64,000 nt of DNA from Klebsiella huaxiensis (GTDB taxonomy: Bacteria > Pseudomonadota > Gammaproteobacteria > Enterobacterales > Enterobacteriaceae), in the NCBI RefSeq assembly GCF_003261575.2, contig NZ_CP036175.1, positions 434,001-498,000 of the forward strand, in the 5' to 3' direction. The position numbers were made by a program, and so were the translations under genes. The notes under the pieces are model-generated. The model searched no databases, was not told the DNA's origin, and was given only the letters and a program-made list of their open reading frames with translations. Positions 44,006-53,269 of this stretch are shown here, piece after piece. Numbering within the stretch: the first letter of the stretch is position 1; each line of letters starts with the position of its first letter.

Positions 44006-46099
44006 ATGGAGACTAAACGCCTTGATAACGCTGCCCTGGCGGCGGGAATCAGCCCAAGCTATATCAACGCCCATGGTAAGCCGCAGTCGATCGCGGCAAC
44101 CACCAAGCAGCGCCTGCTTGATGCGATGCATCGTACAACAATCGCCACGAAGGTGGCGGTTAATCCACTTCCTGTGGTGCAGGTGTTTACCCACGGCAAA
44201 AAGATGTCTTTGCCGGTGGCAGGTCAGGGTGAGTTCCACTGGATCCTCACTACTGAAGATGGCAAACAGTATCAAGGCCAGGTACGCGGCGGTGAAACGC
44301 TGCCGCTGCCAGCAAGGCTGCCGGAAGGGTATCACACGCTGACGCTGACTCAGGACGGCGATCGCTGGCACTGCCGGGCTATCGTCGCACCCGTGCGCTG
44401 CTACGAGCCGCAGGCGCTGAAGGATGGCAAGAAGCTGTGGGGTACCTGCGTGCAGCTTTATACGCTGCGCTCGGAGAAAAACTGGGGAATTGGTGATTTC
44501 GGTGATTTACGCGTTATGTTACCGGAAATCGCCCGTCGCGGCGGTTCGTTTATCGGCCTCAACCCGATTCACGCGCTCTATCCGGCTAACCCGGAAAGCG
44601 CCAGCCCGTACAGCCCCTCTTCACGCCGCTGGCTCAATGTTATCTATATTGATGTTAATGCGGTAGACGATTTCCGTCAGAGCAAAGAGGCGCAGAAATG
44701 GTGGCAATCACCGGCTACGCAGCGGGCGTTACAGGCTGCGCGTGAGACCGATGACGTTGACTATAGCGCCGTGACCGCGTTGAAAATCACCGCGCTGCGC
44801 ATGGCGTGGAAAGGTTTCTCCGCGCGCAATGATGAAGCAACAGCAGAGTTTCGTCAGTTTGTGACGCGTGAGGGCGAAAGTCTGTACTGGCAGGCGGCGT
44901 TTGACGCGCTTCATGCCTGGCAGGTTAAGCAGGATCCGATGCGCTGGGGCTGGCCCGCCTGGCCGAAGGCTTATCAGGATACCCATAGCCCGGAAGTGAA
45001 AGCGTTTTGCGCTGAGCATGCCGATGAGGTGAATTTTTACCTTTGGCTGCAGTGGCTGGCTTACACCCAGTTTGCCGAATGCTGGCATACCAGTCAAAAC
45101 GATGCCATGCCAATTGGCCTGTATCGTGACCTGGCGGTTGGCGTTGCGGAAGGCGGGGCAGAAACCTGGTGTGACCGCGAGCTCTACTGCCTGAAAGCTT
45201 CCGTCGGCGCGCCGCCGGATATTTTGGGCCCGCTGGGGCAAAACTGGGGCCTGCCGCCGATGGATCCGCATATCATCGTGTCGCGCGCCTACGAGCCGTT
45301 TATCGAACTGCTGCGCGCTAATATGCAAAACTGCGGCGCGCTGCGCATCGATCACGTGATGTCGGTGCTGCGTCTGTGGTGGATCCCCTACGGTGAAACG
45401 GCTGACCACGGTGCCTACGTGCAATATCCGGTGGATGACCTGCTGTCGATTCTGGCGCTGGAGAGTAAGCGTCATCGCTGTATGGTGATCGGTGAAGATC
45501 TGGGTACCGTACCGGTTGAAATCGTCGGTAAGTTGCGTAAAAGCGGCGTCTACTCCTACAAAGTGCTCTATTTCGAAAATGACCACGAGAAAACTTTCCG
45601 TGCGCCGAAGGCGTATCCGGAGCAATCAATGGCTGTGGCAACGACGCATGACCTGCCAACGCTGCGCGGCTACTGGGAAAGCGGCGACCTGACCTTGGGT
45701 AAATCGTTGGGACTGTATCCGGATGAGGTGGTGTTACGCGGACTGTACCAGGATCGCGAGCTGGCAAAACAGGGGCTGCTGGATGCACTGCATCGCTACG
45801 GTTGCCTGCCAAAGCGTACCGGGCATAAAGCGTCGCTGATGGCGATGACGTCGACCCTCAATCGCGGGATGCAGCGCTATATTGCCGACAGCAACAGCGC
45901 GCTGTTGGGCCTGCAGCCGGAGGATTGGCTGGAGATGGCCGAGCCGGTCAATATTCCGGGCACCAGTACGGAATATCCAAACTGGCGTCGTAAGCTCTCT
46001 ACCACGCTGGAAGCAATGTTTGCCGACGAGCAGGTGAATAAGCTGATTAAGGATCTGGATAAGCGGCGTAAGGCGGCAAGTAAGAAAAAGCCAGCCTGA
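44006..46099 (+). CDS. malQ: MalQ, 4-alpha-glucanotransferase (amylomaltase)
   Basis: GH77 enzyme that transfers dextrinyl groups between maltodextrins, releasing glucose and making chains long enough for MalP. 697 residues (E. coli 694). Catalytic blocks are LRIDHVMS (nucleophile Asp near 448), VIGEDLGTVP (acid/base Glu near 497) and TTHDLPTLRGYW (third Asp near 548). It ends malPQ and is followed by a terminator, then directly by pckA rather than gntT. Confidence 0.96.
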   Translation: METKRLDNAALAAGISPSYINAHGKPQSIAATTKQRLLDAMHRTTIATKVAVNPLPVVQVFTHGKKMSLPVAGQGEFHWILTTEDGKQYQGQVRGGETLPLPARLPEGYHTLTLTQDGDRWHCRAIVAPVRCYEPQALKDGKKLWGTCVQLYTLRSEKNWGIGDFGDLRVMLPEIARRGGSFIGLNPIHALYPANPESASPYSPSSRRWLNVIYIDVNAVDDFRQSKEAQKWWQSPATQRALQAARETDDVDYSAVTALKITALRMAWKGFSARNDEATAEFRQFVTREGESLYWQAAFDALHAWQVKQDPMRWGWPAWPKAYQDTHSPEVKAFCAEHADEVNFYLWLQWLAYTQFAECWHTSQNDAMPIGLYRDLAVGVAEGGAETWCDRELYCLKASVGAPPDILGPLGQNWGLPPMDPHIIVSRAYEPFIELLRANMQNCGALRIDHVMSVLRLWWIPYGETADHGAYVQYPVDDLLSILALESKRHRCMVIGEDLGTVPVEIVGKLRKSGVYSYKVLYFENDHEKTFRAPKAYPEQSMAVATTHDLPTLRGYWESGDLTLGKSLGLYPDEVVLRGLYQDRELAKQGLLDALHRYGCLPKRTGHKASLMAMTSTLNRGMQRYIADSNSALLGLQPEDWLEMAEPVNIPGTSTEYPNWRRKLSTTLEAMFADEQVNKLIKDLDKRRKAASKKKPA

Positions 46100-46118
46100 T
46101 AGCCATTCTAAGTGCATT

Positions 46119-46147
46119 AAAAAGCCGGGAAGTGATTCCCGGCTTTT
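46119..46147 (+). terminator. Terminator after malQ
   Basis: AAAAAGCCGGGAA (46119-46131) pairs with TTCCCGGCTTTT (46136-46147). It is the only element between malQ and convergent pckA. Confidence 0.88.
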
Positions 46148-46166
46148 CTGTTACTGATGAACCGTT

Positions 46167-47789
46167 TTAGCGTTTCGGCCCTGCGGCAACCAGCGCTGCG
46201 CCTGCTGGCGTATCGGTATACTTCTCAAAGTTCTCAACGAACAGCTTCGCTAACTGCTCGGCCTTCTCCTGCCACTGCTCTGGCGAACCGTAGGTATTGC
46301 GTGGGTCAAGGATATGAGTATCCACGCCCGGCAGCTCGGTTGGGATTTGCAGCTCAAACATCGGCAGAGTGAAGGTTTCGGCATCATCGAGCGAACCGTC
46401 GAGGATGGCGTCGATAATGGCGCGGGTATCTTTAATCGAGATACGTTTGCCGGTGCCGTTCCAGCCAGTGTTGACCAGATAGGCCTGCGCGCCAGAAGCC
46501 TGCATGCGCTTGACCAGCACTTCTGCATATTGCGTCGGGTGTAGCGACAGGAAAGCCGCGCCGAAGCAGGCGGAGAAGGTTGGCGTCGGCTCCGTCACAC
46601 CACGCTCGGTACCGGCCAGTTTAGCGGTAAAGCCAGACAGGAAGTGGTACTGGGTTTGGTCGGCGGTCAGGCGAGAAACCGGCGGCAGTACACCGAACGC
46701 ATCAGCGGTCAGGAAGATAACCTTGGTGGCATGGCCCGCTTTAGAGATCGGCTTAACAATGTTCTCGATATGGTTGATCGGATAAGAGACGCGGGTGTTT
46801 TCGGTCTTCGAACCGTCATTAAAATCGATCGTGCCGTCGGCCAGCACTACGACGTTCTCCAGCAGCGCATCACGGCGAATTGCATGGTAGATATCAGGCT
46901 CTGCGGCTTCGGAAAGCTTAATCGTCTTCGCGTAGCAGCCGCCTTCGAAGTTAAATACCCCGTCGTCATCCCAACCGTGTTCGTCATCGCCAATCAGGCG
47001 GCGTTTTGGGTCGGTAGAGAGAGTGGTTTTGCCGGTACCGGAAAGGCCGAAGAAGATAGCGACATCCTCTTTTTCCCCAACGTTGGCGGAGCAGTGCATG
47101 GAAGCGATGCCCTGTAACGGCAGTAGGTAGTTCATGATGGAGAACATCCCTTTTTTCATTTCGCCGCCGTACCAGGTCCCGCCAATCAGCTGAATGCGTT
47201 CGGTCAGATTGAAGGCGACGAAGTTTTCGGAGTTGAGTCCCTGCTCTTTCCACTGCGGGTTAGTGCATTTTGCACCGTTCATCACGATGAAATCGGGCTC
47301 GAAGGTCGCCAGTTCCTCATCGCTTGGGCGAATAAACATATTCTTCACGAAATGCGCCTGCCAGGCGACCTCGGTAATAAAGCGGACGCTCAGGCGAGTG
47401 TCAGCATTAGCGCCGCAGAAAGCGTCAACGATAAACAGACGCTTGTTGGAGAGCTGGCGGGTAACCAGTCCCTTCAGGTGCTGCCACGTTTCCTCAGAGA
47501 GCGGTTTGTTGTCGTTCTTGCCCTTGCCTTTGTCAGACCACCACACGGTATCGCGGGTGGTATCGTCACGAACAATATACTTATCTTTTGGAGAACGGCC
47601 GGTGAAAATACCGGTATCGACAGCGATAGCACCAAGATTGGTTAATATGCCTCGTTCATAACCTTCCAGATTGGGGGCTAGCTCTTCCTGATACAAAGTA
47701 TCGTAGCTGGGGTTGTGGACGATATCCTGGACGTCATTGATACCATAAGCCTTGAGATCCTGCGGGGTTAAACCATTATTAACGCGCAT
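46167..47789 (-). CDS. pckA: Phosphoenolpyruvate carboxykinase (ATP)
   Basis: Gluconeogenic enzyme turning oxaloacetate plus ATP into phosphoenolpyruvate and CO2. The 540 residues match E. coli Pck. Present are the P-loop GLSGTGKTTLSTDPKR, the metal site IGDDEHGWDD and the substrate loop FTGRSPKDKYIV near the N-terminus. It is convergent with malQ. Its long upstream region holds a CRP site. In E. coli the next genes on this side are envZ-ompR, which are absent here. Confidence 0.97.
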   Translation of the reverse strand: MRVNNGLTPQDLKAYGINDVQDIVHNPSYDTLYQEELAPNLEGYERGILTNLGAIAVDTGIFTGRSPKDKYIVRDDTTRDTVWWSDKGKGKNDNKPLSEETWQHLKGLVTRQLSNKRLFIVDAFCGANADTRLSVRFITEVAWQAHFVKNMFIRPSDEELATFEPDFIVMNGAKCTNPQWKEQGLNSENFVAFNLTERIQLIGGTWYGGEMKKGMFSIMNYLLPLQGIASMHCSANVGEKEDVAIFFGLSGTGKTTLSTDPKRRLIGDDEHGWDDDGVFNFEGGCYAKTIKLSEAAEPDIYHAIRRDALLENVVVLADGTIDFNDGSKTENTRVSYPINHIENIVKPISKAGHATKVIFLTADAFGVLPPVSRLTADQTQYHFLSGFTAKLAGTERGVTEPTPTFSACFGAAFLSLHPTQYAEVLVKRMQASGAQAYLVNTGWNGTGKRISIKDTRAIIDAILDGSLDDAETFTLPMFELQIPTELPGVDTHILDPRNTYGSPEQWQEKAEQLAKLFVENFEKYTDTPAGAALVAAGPKR

Positions 47790-47908
47790 GTCACTGCTCC
47801 TTAGCCAATATGTACTGCTTTAAATTGTAGGGGTTATTACGGGGTATAGACCGCGACCAGGCTCATAGATTTACGTATCTCGACAAACGGCATACTTACG
47901 AAAAACGT

Positions 47909-47924
47909 TGTGACTCCTGTCACG
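47909..47924 (-). promoter_or_regulatory. CRP site upstream of pckA
   Basis: TGTGA-CTCCTG-TCACG, one mismatch from the consensus, about 120 bases before the pckA start. Confidence 0.75.
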
Positions 47925-48082
47925 AAGCGTGGGGGATTATCTCAGGAAATAGGGCTTTGGTGGGGGGAGATGTTTCTTAATGGTTAAAAAGTAATTAAAA
48001 AAACTATTGAAATGTGAATGTAATCGCTTACCTGAAATAAAATTACGTAATACTTTCAGGGGGAATCGATTCATCTCGCAGA

Positions 48083-48137
48083 TAAAAAAACTTGACGCCA
48101 GGAGCGGCGGAGGAAAACCTCGACCAAACCCCTGGCG
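48083..48137 (-). terminator. Terminator after hslO
   Basis: On the minus strand CGCCAGG...CCTGGCG (48137-48131 with 48102-48096) encloses a smaller CGAGG/CCTCCG hairpin and is followed by a run of seven Ts. Outer TCATCTCG/CGAGATGA sequences could extend the fold. Confidence 0.7.
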
Positions 48138-48147
48138 AGATGAACGA

Positions 48148-49026
48148 TTAGTGGATCTGCGGATCGGCCGGTGAGGCGTTATTGCGGATCTCGGCAATAT
48201 CCATCGCATTGAAGACATAATGACTACCGCAATAATCGCAGTGCATGTCGATTTCTCCTTCATCGGCCAGAATACTATCGATCTCTTCATCAGGCAGCGT
48301 TTTCAGCGCACCAGCGCAGCGTTCACGAGAGCAGGTACATTTAAACTCGACGTTCTGCGGCTCGTAAACGGTGACTTCTTCTTCATGGTACAGGCGCCAG
48401 AGCACATCGTTTGCTGGCAGAGTAAACAACTCTTCAGCTTTGATGGTTTCGGTTAGCGTGCTCAGGTGTTCGAAATCAGCCGCCTGCGCGTCTTGTGCGG
48501 GCAGAACCTGCAGCAGCATGCCGCCAGCCATCGGTTTGCCTTCGTGTTCGCCGCTACGAATGATCAGTCGAGTTGGCAATTGCTCAGAGCGCTGGAAGTA
48601 ATCTTCCAGGCAAGCCGCTAGCGTATCGCCTTCCAGACCGACTACGCCCTGATAGCGCTCGCCTTCGTCTGGAGAGATAGTAATGACCAGATATCCGTTA
48701 CCCACCATCGTCTTCAGGTCGGCCCCTTCCGGGATCTCGCCCTGCATGCGAGCCACGCCGCGCATCTGCTGTTGGTTGTTGCCGTTAATCACTGCCAGCG
48801 ATAGTGGACCATCGCCCTGCAGTTGAACGGTAATATCACCGGCAAACTTCAGCGTGGCGGTCAGCAGGCTGGTCGCAACCAGCAGTTCTGCCAGCACGGT
48901 TTTAACCGGCTGCGGGTAGCTATGGTTTGTCAGAATCTGTTCTAAAGTTTCTGAAACTGTTACCAGCTCACCGCGCACGGCATAGTTTTCAAACAGATAG
49001 CGATGTAATTGATCGTGTTGAGTCAT
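48148..49026 (-). CDS. hslO: Hsp33, redox-regulated chaperone
   Basis: Cytosolic holdase activated by oxidative unfolding. 292 residues. The C-terminal zinc switch has CTC (about residue 230) and CDYC (about 263-266), the four cysteines that bind Zn in the reduced state. The N-terminal domain MTQHDQLHRYLFENYAVRGELV and the central MGNGYLVITISPDEGERYQGVV block match the family. It is third in a minus-strand group yrfG-hslR-hslO, 24 bases after hslR. Confidence 0.96.
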   Translation of the reverse strand: MTQHDQLHRYLFENYAVRGELVTVSETLEQILTNHSYPQPVKTVLAELLVATSLLTATLKFAGDITVQLQGDGPLSLAVINGNNQQQMRGVARMQGEIPEGADLKTMVGNGYLVITISPDEGERYQGVVGLEGDTLAACLEDYFQRSEQLPTRLIIRSGEHEGKPMAGGMLLQVLPAQDAQAADFEHLSTLTETIKAEELFTLPANDVLWRLYHEEEVTVYEPQNVEFKCTCSRERCAGALKTLPDEEIDSILADEGEIDMHCDYCGSHYVFNAMDIAEIRNNASPADPQIH

Positions 49027-49050
49027 AATAATCTCTCTTGCTGGCCACAG

Positions 49051-49452
49051 TTATTCACTATCGCCGTGTTTAAATCTCATCAGGTCGCGGCGTTCTTTCT
49101 TATCCGGACGTCTGTCGGGATGCGGCATGGTTAGCGCGTTCATTTTCCGCGCCAGCGCCATTTTCTCGCGTTTCTCGATGCTCGCAGCCGTCTCTTCATA
49201 GAGTGCGACGGCTTCGCTGGCAGGTCTGCGCTGTTCGGTAATGCCTTTTACCACGATGATACGTTCGTCATTGCCCTGGCGTAGCGTCAGGGAGGCGTTC
49301 AGCTCGACAACTTTTCCCGGTTTACTGCGCTGGCCGTTGTAGTGCACCTTGCCGCCTTCGATCATCTCGCGCGCCAAGGCGCGGGTTTTATAAATGCGGG
49401 CTGCCCAAAGCCATTTGTCCAGCCTGACGGCTTCGACGGGTTTTTCTTTCAT
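49051..49452 (-). CDS. hslR: Hsp15, ribosome-associated heat-shock protein
   Basis: A 133-residue S4-type RNA-binding protein that binds free 50S subunits carrying a nascent chain. The S4 domain spans about residues 9-70 (VRLDKWLWAARIYKTRALAREMIEGGKVHYNGQRSKPGKVVEL), and a highly basic tail follows (MPHPDRRPDKKERRDLMRFKHG). Its start overlaps the yrfG stop by 4 bases. Confidence 0.96.
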   Translation of the reverse strand: MKEKPVEAVRLDKWLWAARIYKTRALAREMIEGGKVHYNGQRSKPGKVVELNASLTLRQGNDERIIVVKGITEQRRPASEAVALYEETAASIEKREKMALARKMNALTMPHPDRRPDKKERRDLMRFKHGDSE

Positions 49453-50132
49453 GGCCTCTCCTGCGGGGTCAGTGAGGGAATCAGATGTCGGTAGTCATTT
49501 AGCCCTGGATGGCGAGCGTAGCTTTTTTCAGCCAGCCCGGAATCGGGGTTGGTTATGCCCAGGCAATAACGAATGCCAAACTCTTCGGCCGCATCCAGAA
49601 TCGCCTCGTTGTCGTCAACAAAGAGCGTTTTGCGCGCGTTGAAGCCGGTTTCCTCAGCAACGGCACGCCACAACCGCTGATCTTCTTTCGGATAACCAAA
49701 TGTGTGGGTGGAAAGTAATAAATCAAGGTGCGCATCCAGCCCGGTGTGCTTCAGCTTTACCGCCAGATTATGTGGATGGGCGTTAGTCAGCAAAATACGG
49801 CGTTTGCCGCTGGCTTTAAGCGCATCAAGGAACGGAACGGTATCATCACGCAGTGCGGCTCGTGGCCCCTGCTCGCTGGTCATCGCACAAATATCCAAAC
49901 CCAGGCGCTCGCTCCAGTAGTCCAGGCAGTACCAGTTTAGCGTATGTTGCACAGCGTGATATTCCTGGTACATCGCCTCTCTGGCTTCCTGCAGGTTGAG
50001 GCCTTGCGTCGCCCCCCAGGTTTCCGGAACCAGTTTTTGCCAGAAATAGTTGTCGAAGGCGAGGTCGAGCAGCGTGCCGTCCATATCCAGCAGAACGGTA
50101 TCAACCTCCTGCCAGGCGATATCAAAGTGCAT
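49449..50132 (-). CDS. yrfG: YrfG, GMP/IMP nucleotidase (HAD family)
   Basis: A 227-residue HAD hydrolase; E. coli YrfG dephosphorylates purine nucleoside monophosphates. Motif I is LLDMDGTLLDL, motif II LLTNAHPHN, motif III with PKEDQRLW, and motif IV FVDDNEAILDAA. It is five residues longer than E. coli at the C-terminus (TPQERP). Transcribed toward hslR with a 4-base overlap; a GC-rich hairpin separates it from igaA upstream. Confidence 0.95.
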   Translation of the reverse strand: MHFDIAWQEVDTVLLDMDGTLLDLAFDNYFWQKLVPETWGATQGLNLQEAREAMYQEYHAVQHTLNWYCLDYWSERLGLDICAMTSEQGPRAALRDDTVPFLDALKASGKRRILLTNAHPHNLAVKLKHTGLDAHLDLLLSTHTFGYPKEDQRLWRAVAEETGFNARKTLFVDDNEAILDAAEEFGIRYCLGITNPDSGLAEKSYARHPGLNDYRHLIPSLTPQERP

Positions 50133-50157
50133 GGTAAGTCTCCAACGAGGGGGGAAT

Positions 50158-50188
50158 TGCGCGACAGGGTATCACACCGCGTCGCGCA
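50158..50188 (-). terminator. Hairpin between igaA and yrfG
   Basis: TGCGCGAC (50158-50165) pairs with GTCGCGCA (50181-50188), 5 bases beyond the igaA stop on the minus strand. There is no T run, so it may only weaken readthrough. Confidence 0.5.
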
Positions 50189-50193
50189 GAGAA

Positions 50194-52329
50194 TTAATCT
50201 TGCGGGTCTGGAGAGGAAAGTAGAACCGGATTCAGGCAGCTTTCGTAATACTTCTGGATCTCTTCCTGACGCTGACGGTGACGCTGGTAGCGACGAATTG
50301 CTTGGATACCGTGATACCCCATACAGCCCAGCATCACCAGCAGCAGTAGAGTTGTTCCCAGATAACGCCACAGACCGGTGCGGTCGGGAATACGGTGCAG
50401 GTTGATATGCTGCGTACCGTTGGCATCGGTATAAAGATTTGTGACGATTCCTTCCGCATGAAACGATGTATGCATCAGCATTCCCGCCAGTCGCTGCAGT
50501 TCGTTCCACTGTTGGTGAGCGGGGTAATCGTATAGTCCGGTCGTCGGCCATGGCTGATTCACCAGGTCGCTGCCTTCATCGCTGGCAATTAAAAAACCAC
50601 CAGGGGCCGGACTGTTTAGCGCCTGGGCCGCACGTGACGTTTCACGGCTGACAAACGGCGCGGTGGAGGTGGTGACCAGATTCTCCAGTGATTCTGCGCT
50701 TACCGGGCGTAGCAGCACGTTGACGCCATCCAGCTTGCCCGTATTGGCGCGTTTGGTCAGAGTTTCCCAGTTGCGCGTGTTGCCGAGGTTAACCAGCGCA
50801 TTTTTCAGGCGAACGCAGTCGTCTTTTGCTGAACACAGGTCACTTGTTTTTATGACGATATCGCCAAAGTCGTCGAGCAGTACCATCCCGGATTTCTGAA
50901 TAGCGGAACGCAGCGCCGGGCTAACGCGAGATTCATCATTCGACTCGGGATGGAGCTGGCGTTGAACGGTTTGCATCAGTGCGCTGGCCTTACTGACGAT
51001 GTCGGATTCCGGCAGCGGCAGGGGAGGCGCATCATTCCAGATGATTTGCGAACAGTCGAAGGGCATAAACGGCGAGTTCTCTTTTGCCGTCCAGGTTCCT
51101 GGCGTGTGGATATTACACATGCCGGTTCCTTTCAGGCGCAGCGTATCGCCGATGCGGACCTGCGACTTATCCAGTTGGGCAACCGTTGTGGCTTCGATAG
51201 TTTGCGCACCTTTCAGCCACGACAGGGTGAACTTAAAGGGCATATTCAGCGGCACGCTTGCCCACAGCATCACTACCACCAGCAGCGCTCCTGCGGCAAT
51301 AATCGCACTACGTAGCCAGTACTGAAGCGGGAAGTTTTTAACTTCATCATGCAGCGACAGGAAACGCCCCTGGCGAACGACGTGACGGCTGAGGTAGATG
51401 TCTACATCCGTTTGTTGGCCGAGATCCTGCGTAATCCACGGTTGCCAGTGGCGCGGATAGATCAGGTCGATAATACCGAGGGAGATATTGTTGATATGTT
51501 CCTGGTTATTTTCGCCAAATAATCCCCAGCGCTTGGGCATGCCGCGCAGGCAGTGAATTTCTCGTAGCGACATTTTGCGCGGCGGAGCGTAGATACCCCA
51601 GACACCAGCGAGTAGCAGCAGTAAACCACCGCCTAATAGCCACGGGGAAAACACATCGGGGCTTATCAGGCTGCAATAAAACAGCAGGAAAGCTGCAACG
51701 ATCAGAACGGCTTCACGAAGGCCGTCGGGGCGGCTGAGCGCATGTTCTTCCGATGTTTCCGGACGAATGCTTAGCAGTTCAATTTGCTCGCTCTCTTCCC
51801 CACGAATCGATGCCTGGGTTGCGGAGGTGCGTTCGAGAGCAAACCCGAGAGATTCTTGCGGATAGTCGCTTAGCGTTTGGCCATTAAGGGCAATGACCAG
51901 GGGCAGGCTATCGGTTGGAATTAATTCAACGCTGTTTTCATCATTGATATGTTGTTCCCAGAACGGAGGAAGATGAATTTCCACTGAATCAAGGAAGTAG
52001 CGCCATTTATTCAGGTCGTCAGTGTTGATGCCATAGCGAGTAATTGCGCGAGTAACGGTAAAAACGGTGTCACTCTGTTCGTTCAACGCGATATTTACCG
52101 GTGCAATACTGGCACCTGAGGCTGGCAATTGCTGATTGCGGCTGAGGCCTTCGAGGTATTTTTCTACGGCGCTGTGCTCTTCATCAGAAAGCTTGCGCGT
52201 CGCGGCGTCACTGAAGGCATGCAACAGAGGAAGGCGGCGGCGTCTGGCATGCGATCGATACCACCAGCCTATAAGCAACGCGCAGATTAGCAGAGCTGTC
52301 AAAAAAATCAGAAAGGTGCCCATGCCCAT
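50194..52329 (-). CDS. igaA: IgaA (YrfF), inner-membrane attenuator of the Rcs phosphorelay
   Basis: A 711-residue multi-pass membrane protein that restrains Rcs signalling through RcsD and is relieved by RcsF. Hydrophobic segments are at about residues 4-20, 205-245 (two), 340-360 and 650-670, with a large periplasmic region between the last two (GTGMCNIHTPGTWTAKENSPFMPFDCSQI and SAKDDCVRLKNAL, which include four cysteines). Length equals E. coli IgaA. Essential in many enterobacteria when Rcs is intact. Confidence 0.94.
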   Translation of the reverse strand: MGMGTFLIFLTALLICALLIGWWYRSHARRRRLPLLHAFSDAATRKLSDEEHSAVEKYLEGLSRNQQLPASGASIAPVNIALNEQSDTVFTVTRAITRYGINTDDLNKWRYFLDSVEIHLPPFWEQHINDENSVELIPTDSLPLVIALNGQTLSDYPQESLGFALERTSATQASIRGEESEQIELLSIRPETSEEHALSRPDGLREAVLIVAAFLLFYCSLISPDVFSPWLLGGGLLLLLAGVWGIYAPPRKMSLREIHCLRGMPKRWGLFGENNQEHINNISLGIIDLIYPRHWQPWITQDLGQQTDVDIYLSRHVVRQGRFLSLHDEVKNFPLQYWLRSAIIAAGALLVVVMLWASVPLNMPFKFTLSWLKGAQTIEATTVAQLDKSQVRIGDTLRLKGTGMCNIHTPGTWTAKENSPFMPFDCSQIIWNDAPPLPLPESDIVSKASALMQTVQRQLHPESNDESRVSPALRSAIQKSGMVLLDDFGDIVIKTSDLCSAKDDCVRLKNALVNLGNTRNWETLTKRANTGKLDGVNVLLRPVSAESLENLVTTSTAPFVSRETSRAAQALNSPAPGGFLIASDEGSDLVNQPWPTTGLYDYPAHQQWNELQRLAGMLMHTSFHAEGIVTNLYTDANGTQHINLHRIPDRTGLWRYLGTTLLLLVMLGCMGYHGIQAIRRYQRHRQRQEEIQKYYESCLNPVLLSSPDPQD

Positions 52330-52653
52330 CCCATCATAGTTATTCTTTTCTTACTGGTATCGTTGGTTGCCATTCACACTTAAGTAAACCAGGTGTACGC
52401 AATCGGCATCTGTCATGTAAAAACGGGAAAAATCATTGTGTAGCACAGCAGCATACAACCTTATCAAAAACGTTAAAATCCAGGAATCGGTAAATTCTCA
52501 AATACCATTCAACCTATTGACTTTTTGGTCTTTGTATCAATTACATCTAAAACTATAAAGTTGCAACTATGTAAATTAGTGGCGAATTGAATTGCCGAAA
52601 CCGTGCTGCGTGTCGCACAATGACCTCTGTAATCACAGCATAGACCGATGACA
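52330..52653. other. igaA-nudE divergent intergenic region
   Basis: About 324 AT-rich bases without a supportable gene. TTGACT at 52517-52522 could be a -35 element for nudE, but no well-spaced -10 is evident. No operator was recognised. Confidence 0.5.
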
Positions 52654-53214
52654 ATGAGCAAATCATTACAAAAACCCACCATTCTCAATGTTGAAACGGT
52701 AGCGCGTTCGCGACTTTTTAACGTTGAAAGCGTGGACCTTGAGTTCAGCAACGGCGTTCGCCGGGTGTATGAACGGATGCGGCCCTCTACTCGTGAAGCC
52801 GTGATGATTGTGCCGATTGTCGATGACCATATTATATTGATTCGCGAGTACGCTGTTGGGACCGAGTCCTATGAATTAGGCTTTTCGAAAGGCCTGATTG
52901 ACCCGGGTGAAAGCGTGCTCGAGGCTGCCAACCGTGAGCTGAAAGAAGAGGTCGGTTTTGGCGCGCAAAAGCTGACGTTTTTGAAAAAGTTGAGCATGGC
53001 CCCATCTTATTTCTCCAGCAAGATGAATATTCTGGTGGCGGAAGACCTTTATCCGGAATCACTACCGGGCGATGAGCCAGAGCCGCTACCGCAGGTTCGC
53101 TGGCCGCTATCGCAGCTAATGGCGCTGCTTGATGAAGAGGACTTTCATGAGGCTCGTAACGTCAGTGCGCTGTTCCTGTTGCGCGAATGGTTGCAGGAGC
53201 AGGGCCGACTGTAG
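52654..53214 (+). CDS. nudE: NudE, ADP-compounds hydrolase (Nudix)
   Basis: Nudix hydrolase acting on ADP-ribose, NADH and Ap3A-type compounds. 186 residues, equal to E. coli. The Nudix box reads GLIDPGESVLEAANRELKEEVGF (residues about 77-99), with all catalytic Glu present. ATG 52654 (MSKSLQKPTILNVE) gives the E. coli start; ATG 52648 would add two residues. A shared terminator lies between it and convergent mrcA. Confidence 0.95.
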   Translation: MSKSLQKPTILNVETVARSRLFNVESVDLEFSNGVRRVYERMRPSTREAVMIVPIVDDHIILIREYAVGTESYELGFSKGLIDPGESVLEAANRELKEEVGFGAQKLTFLKKLSMAPSYFSSKMNILVAEDLYPESLPGDEPEPLPQVRWPLSQLMALLDEEDFHEARNVSALFLLREWLQEQGRL

Positions 53215-53245
53215 CCAGTCGCGAAATAAAGTATTAAGCAAAGAA

Positions 53246-53268
53246 AAAGCGCCCGCAGGCGCTTTTTT
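53246..53268. terminator. Bidirectional terminator between nudE and mrcA
   Basis: AAAAGCGCC-CGCA-GGCGCTTTTTT, flanked by A and T runs on both sides. Confidence 0.9.
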
Positions 53269-53269
53269 G

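Larger units (their letters stand above)
47790..48147. other. pckA promoter region
   Basis: 358 bases without a gene. It holds the CRP site at 47909-47924 and the hslO terminator at 48083-48137. The yhgE gene that lies between pckA and hslO in E. coli is absent. Confidence 0.7.
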
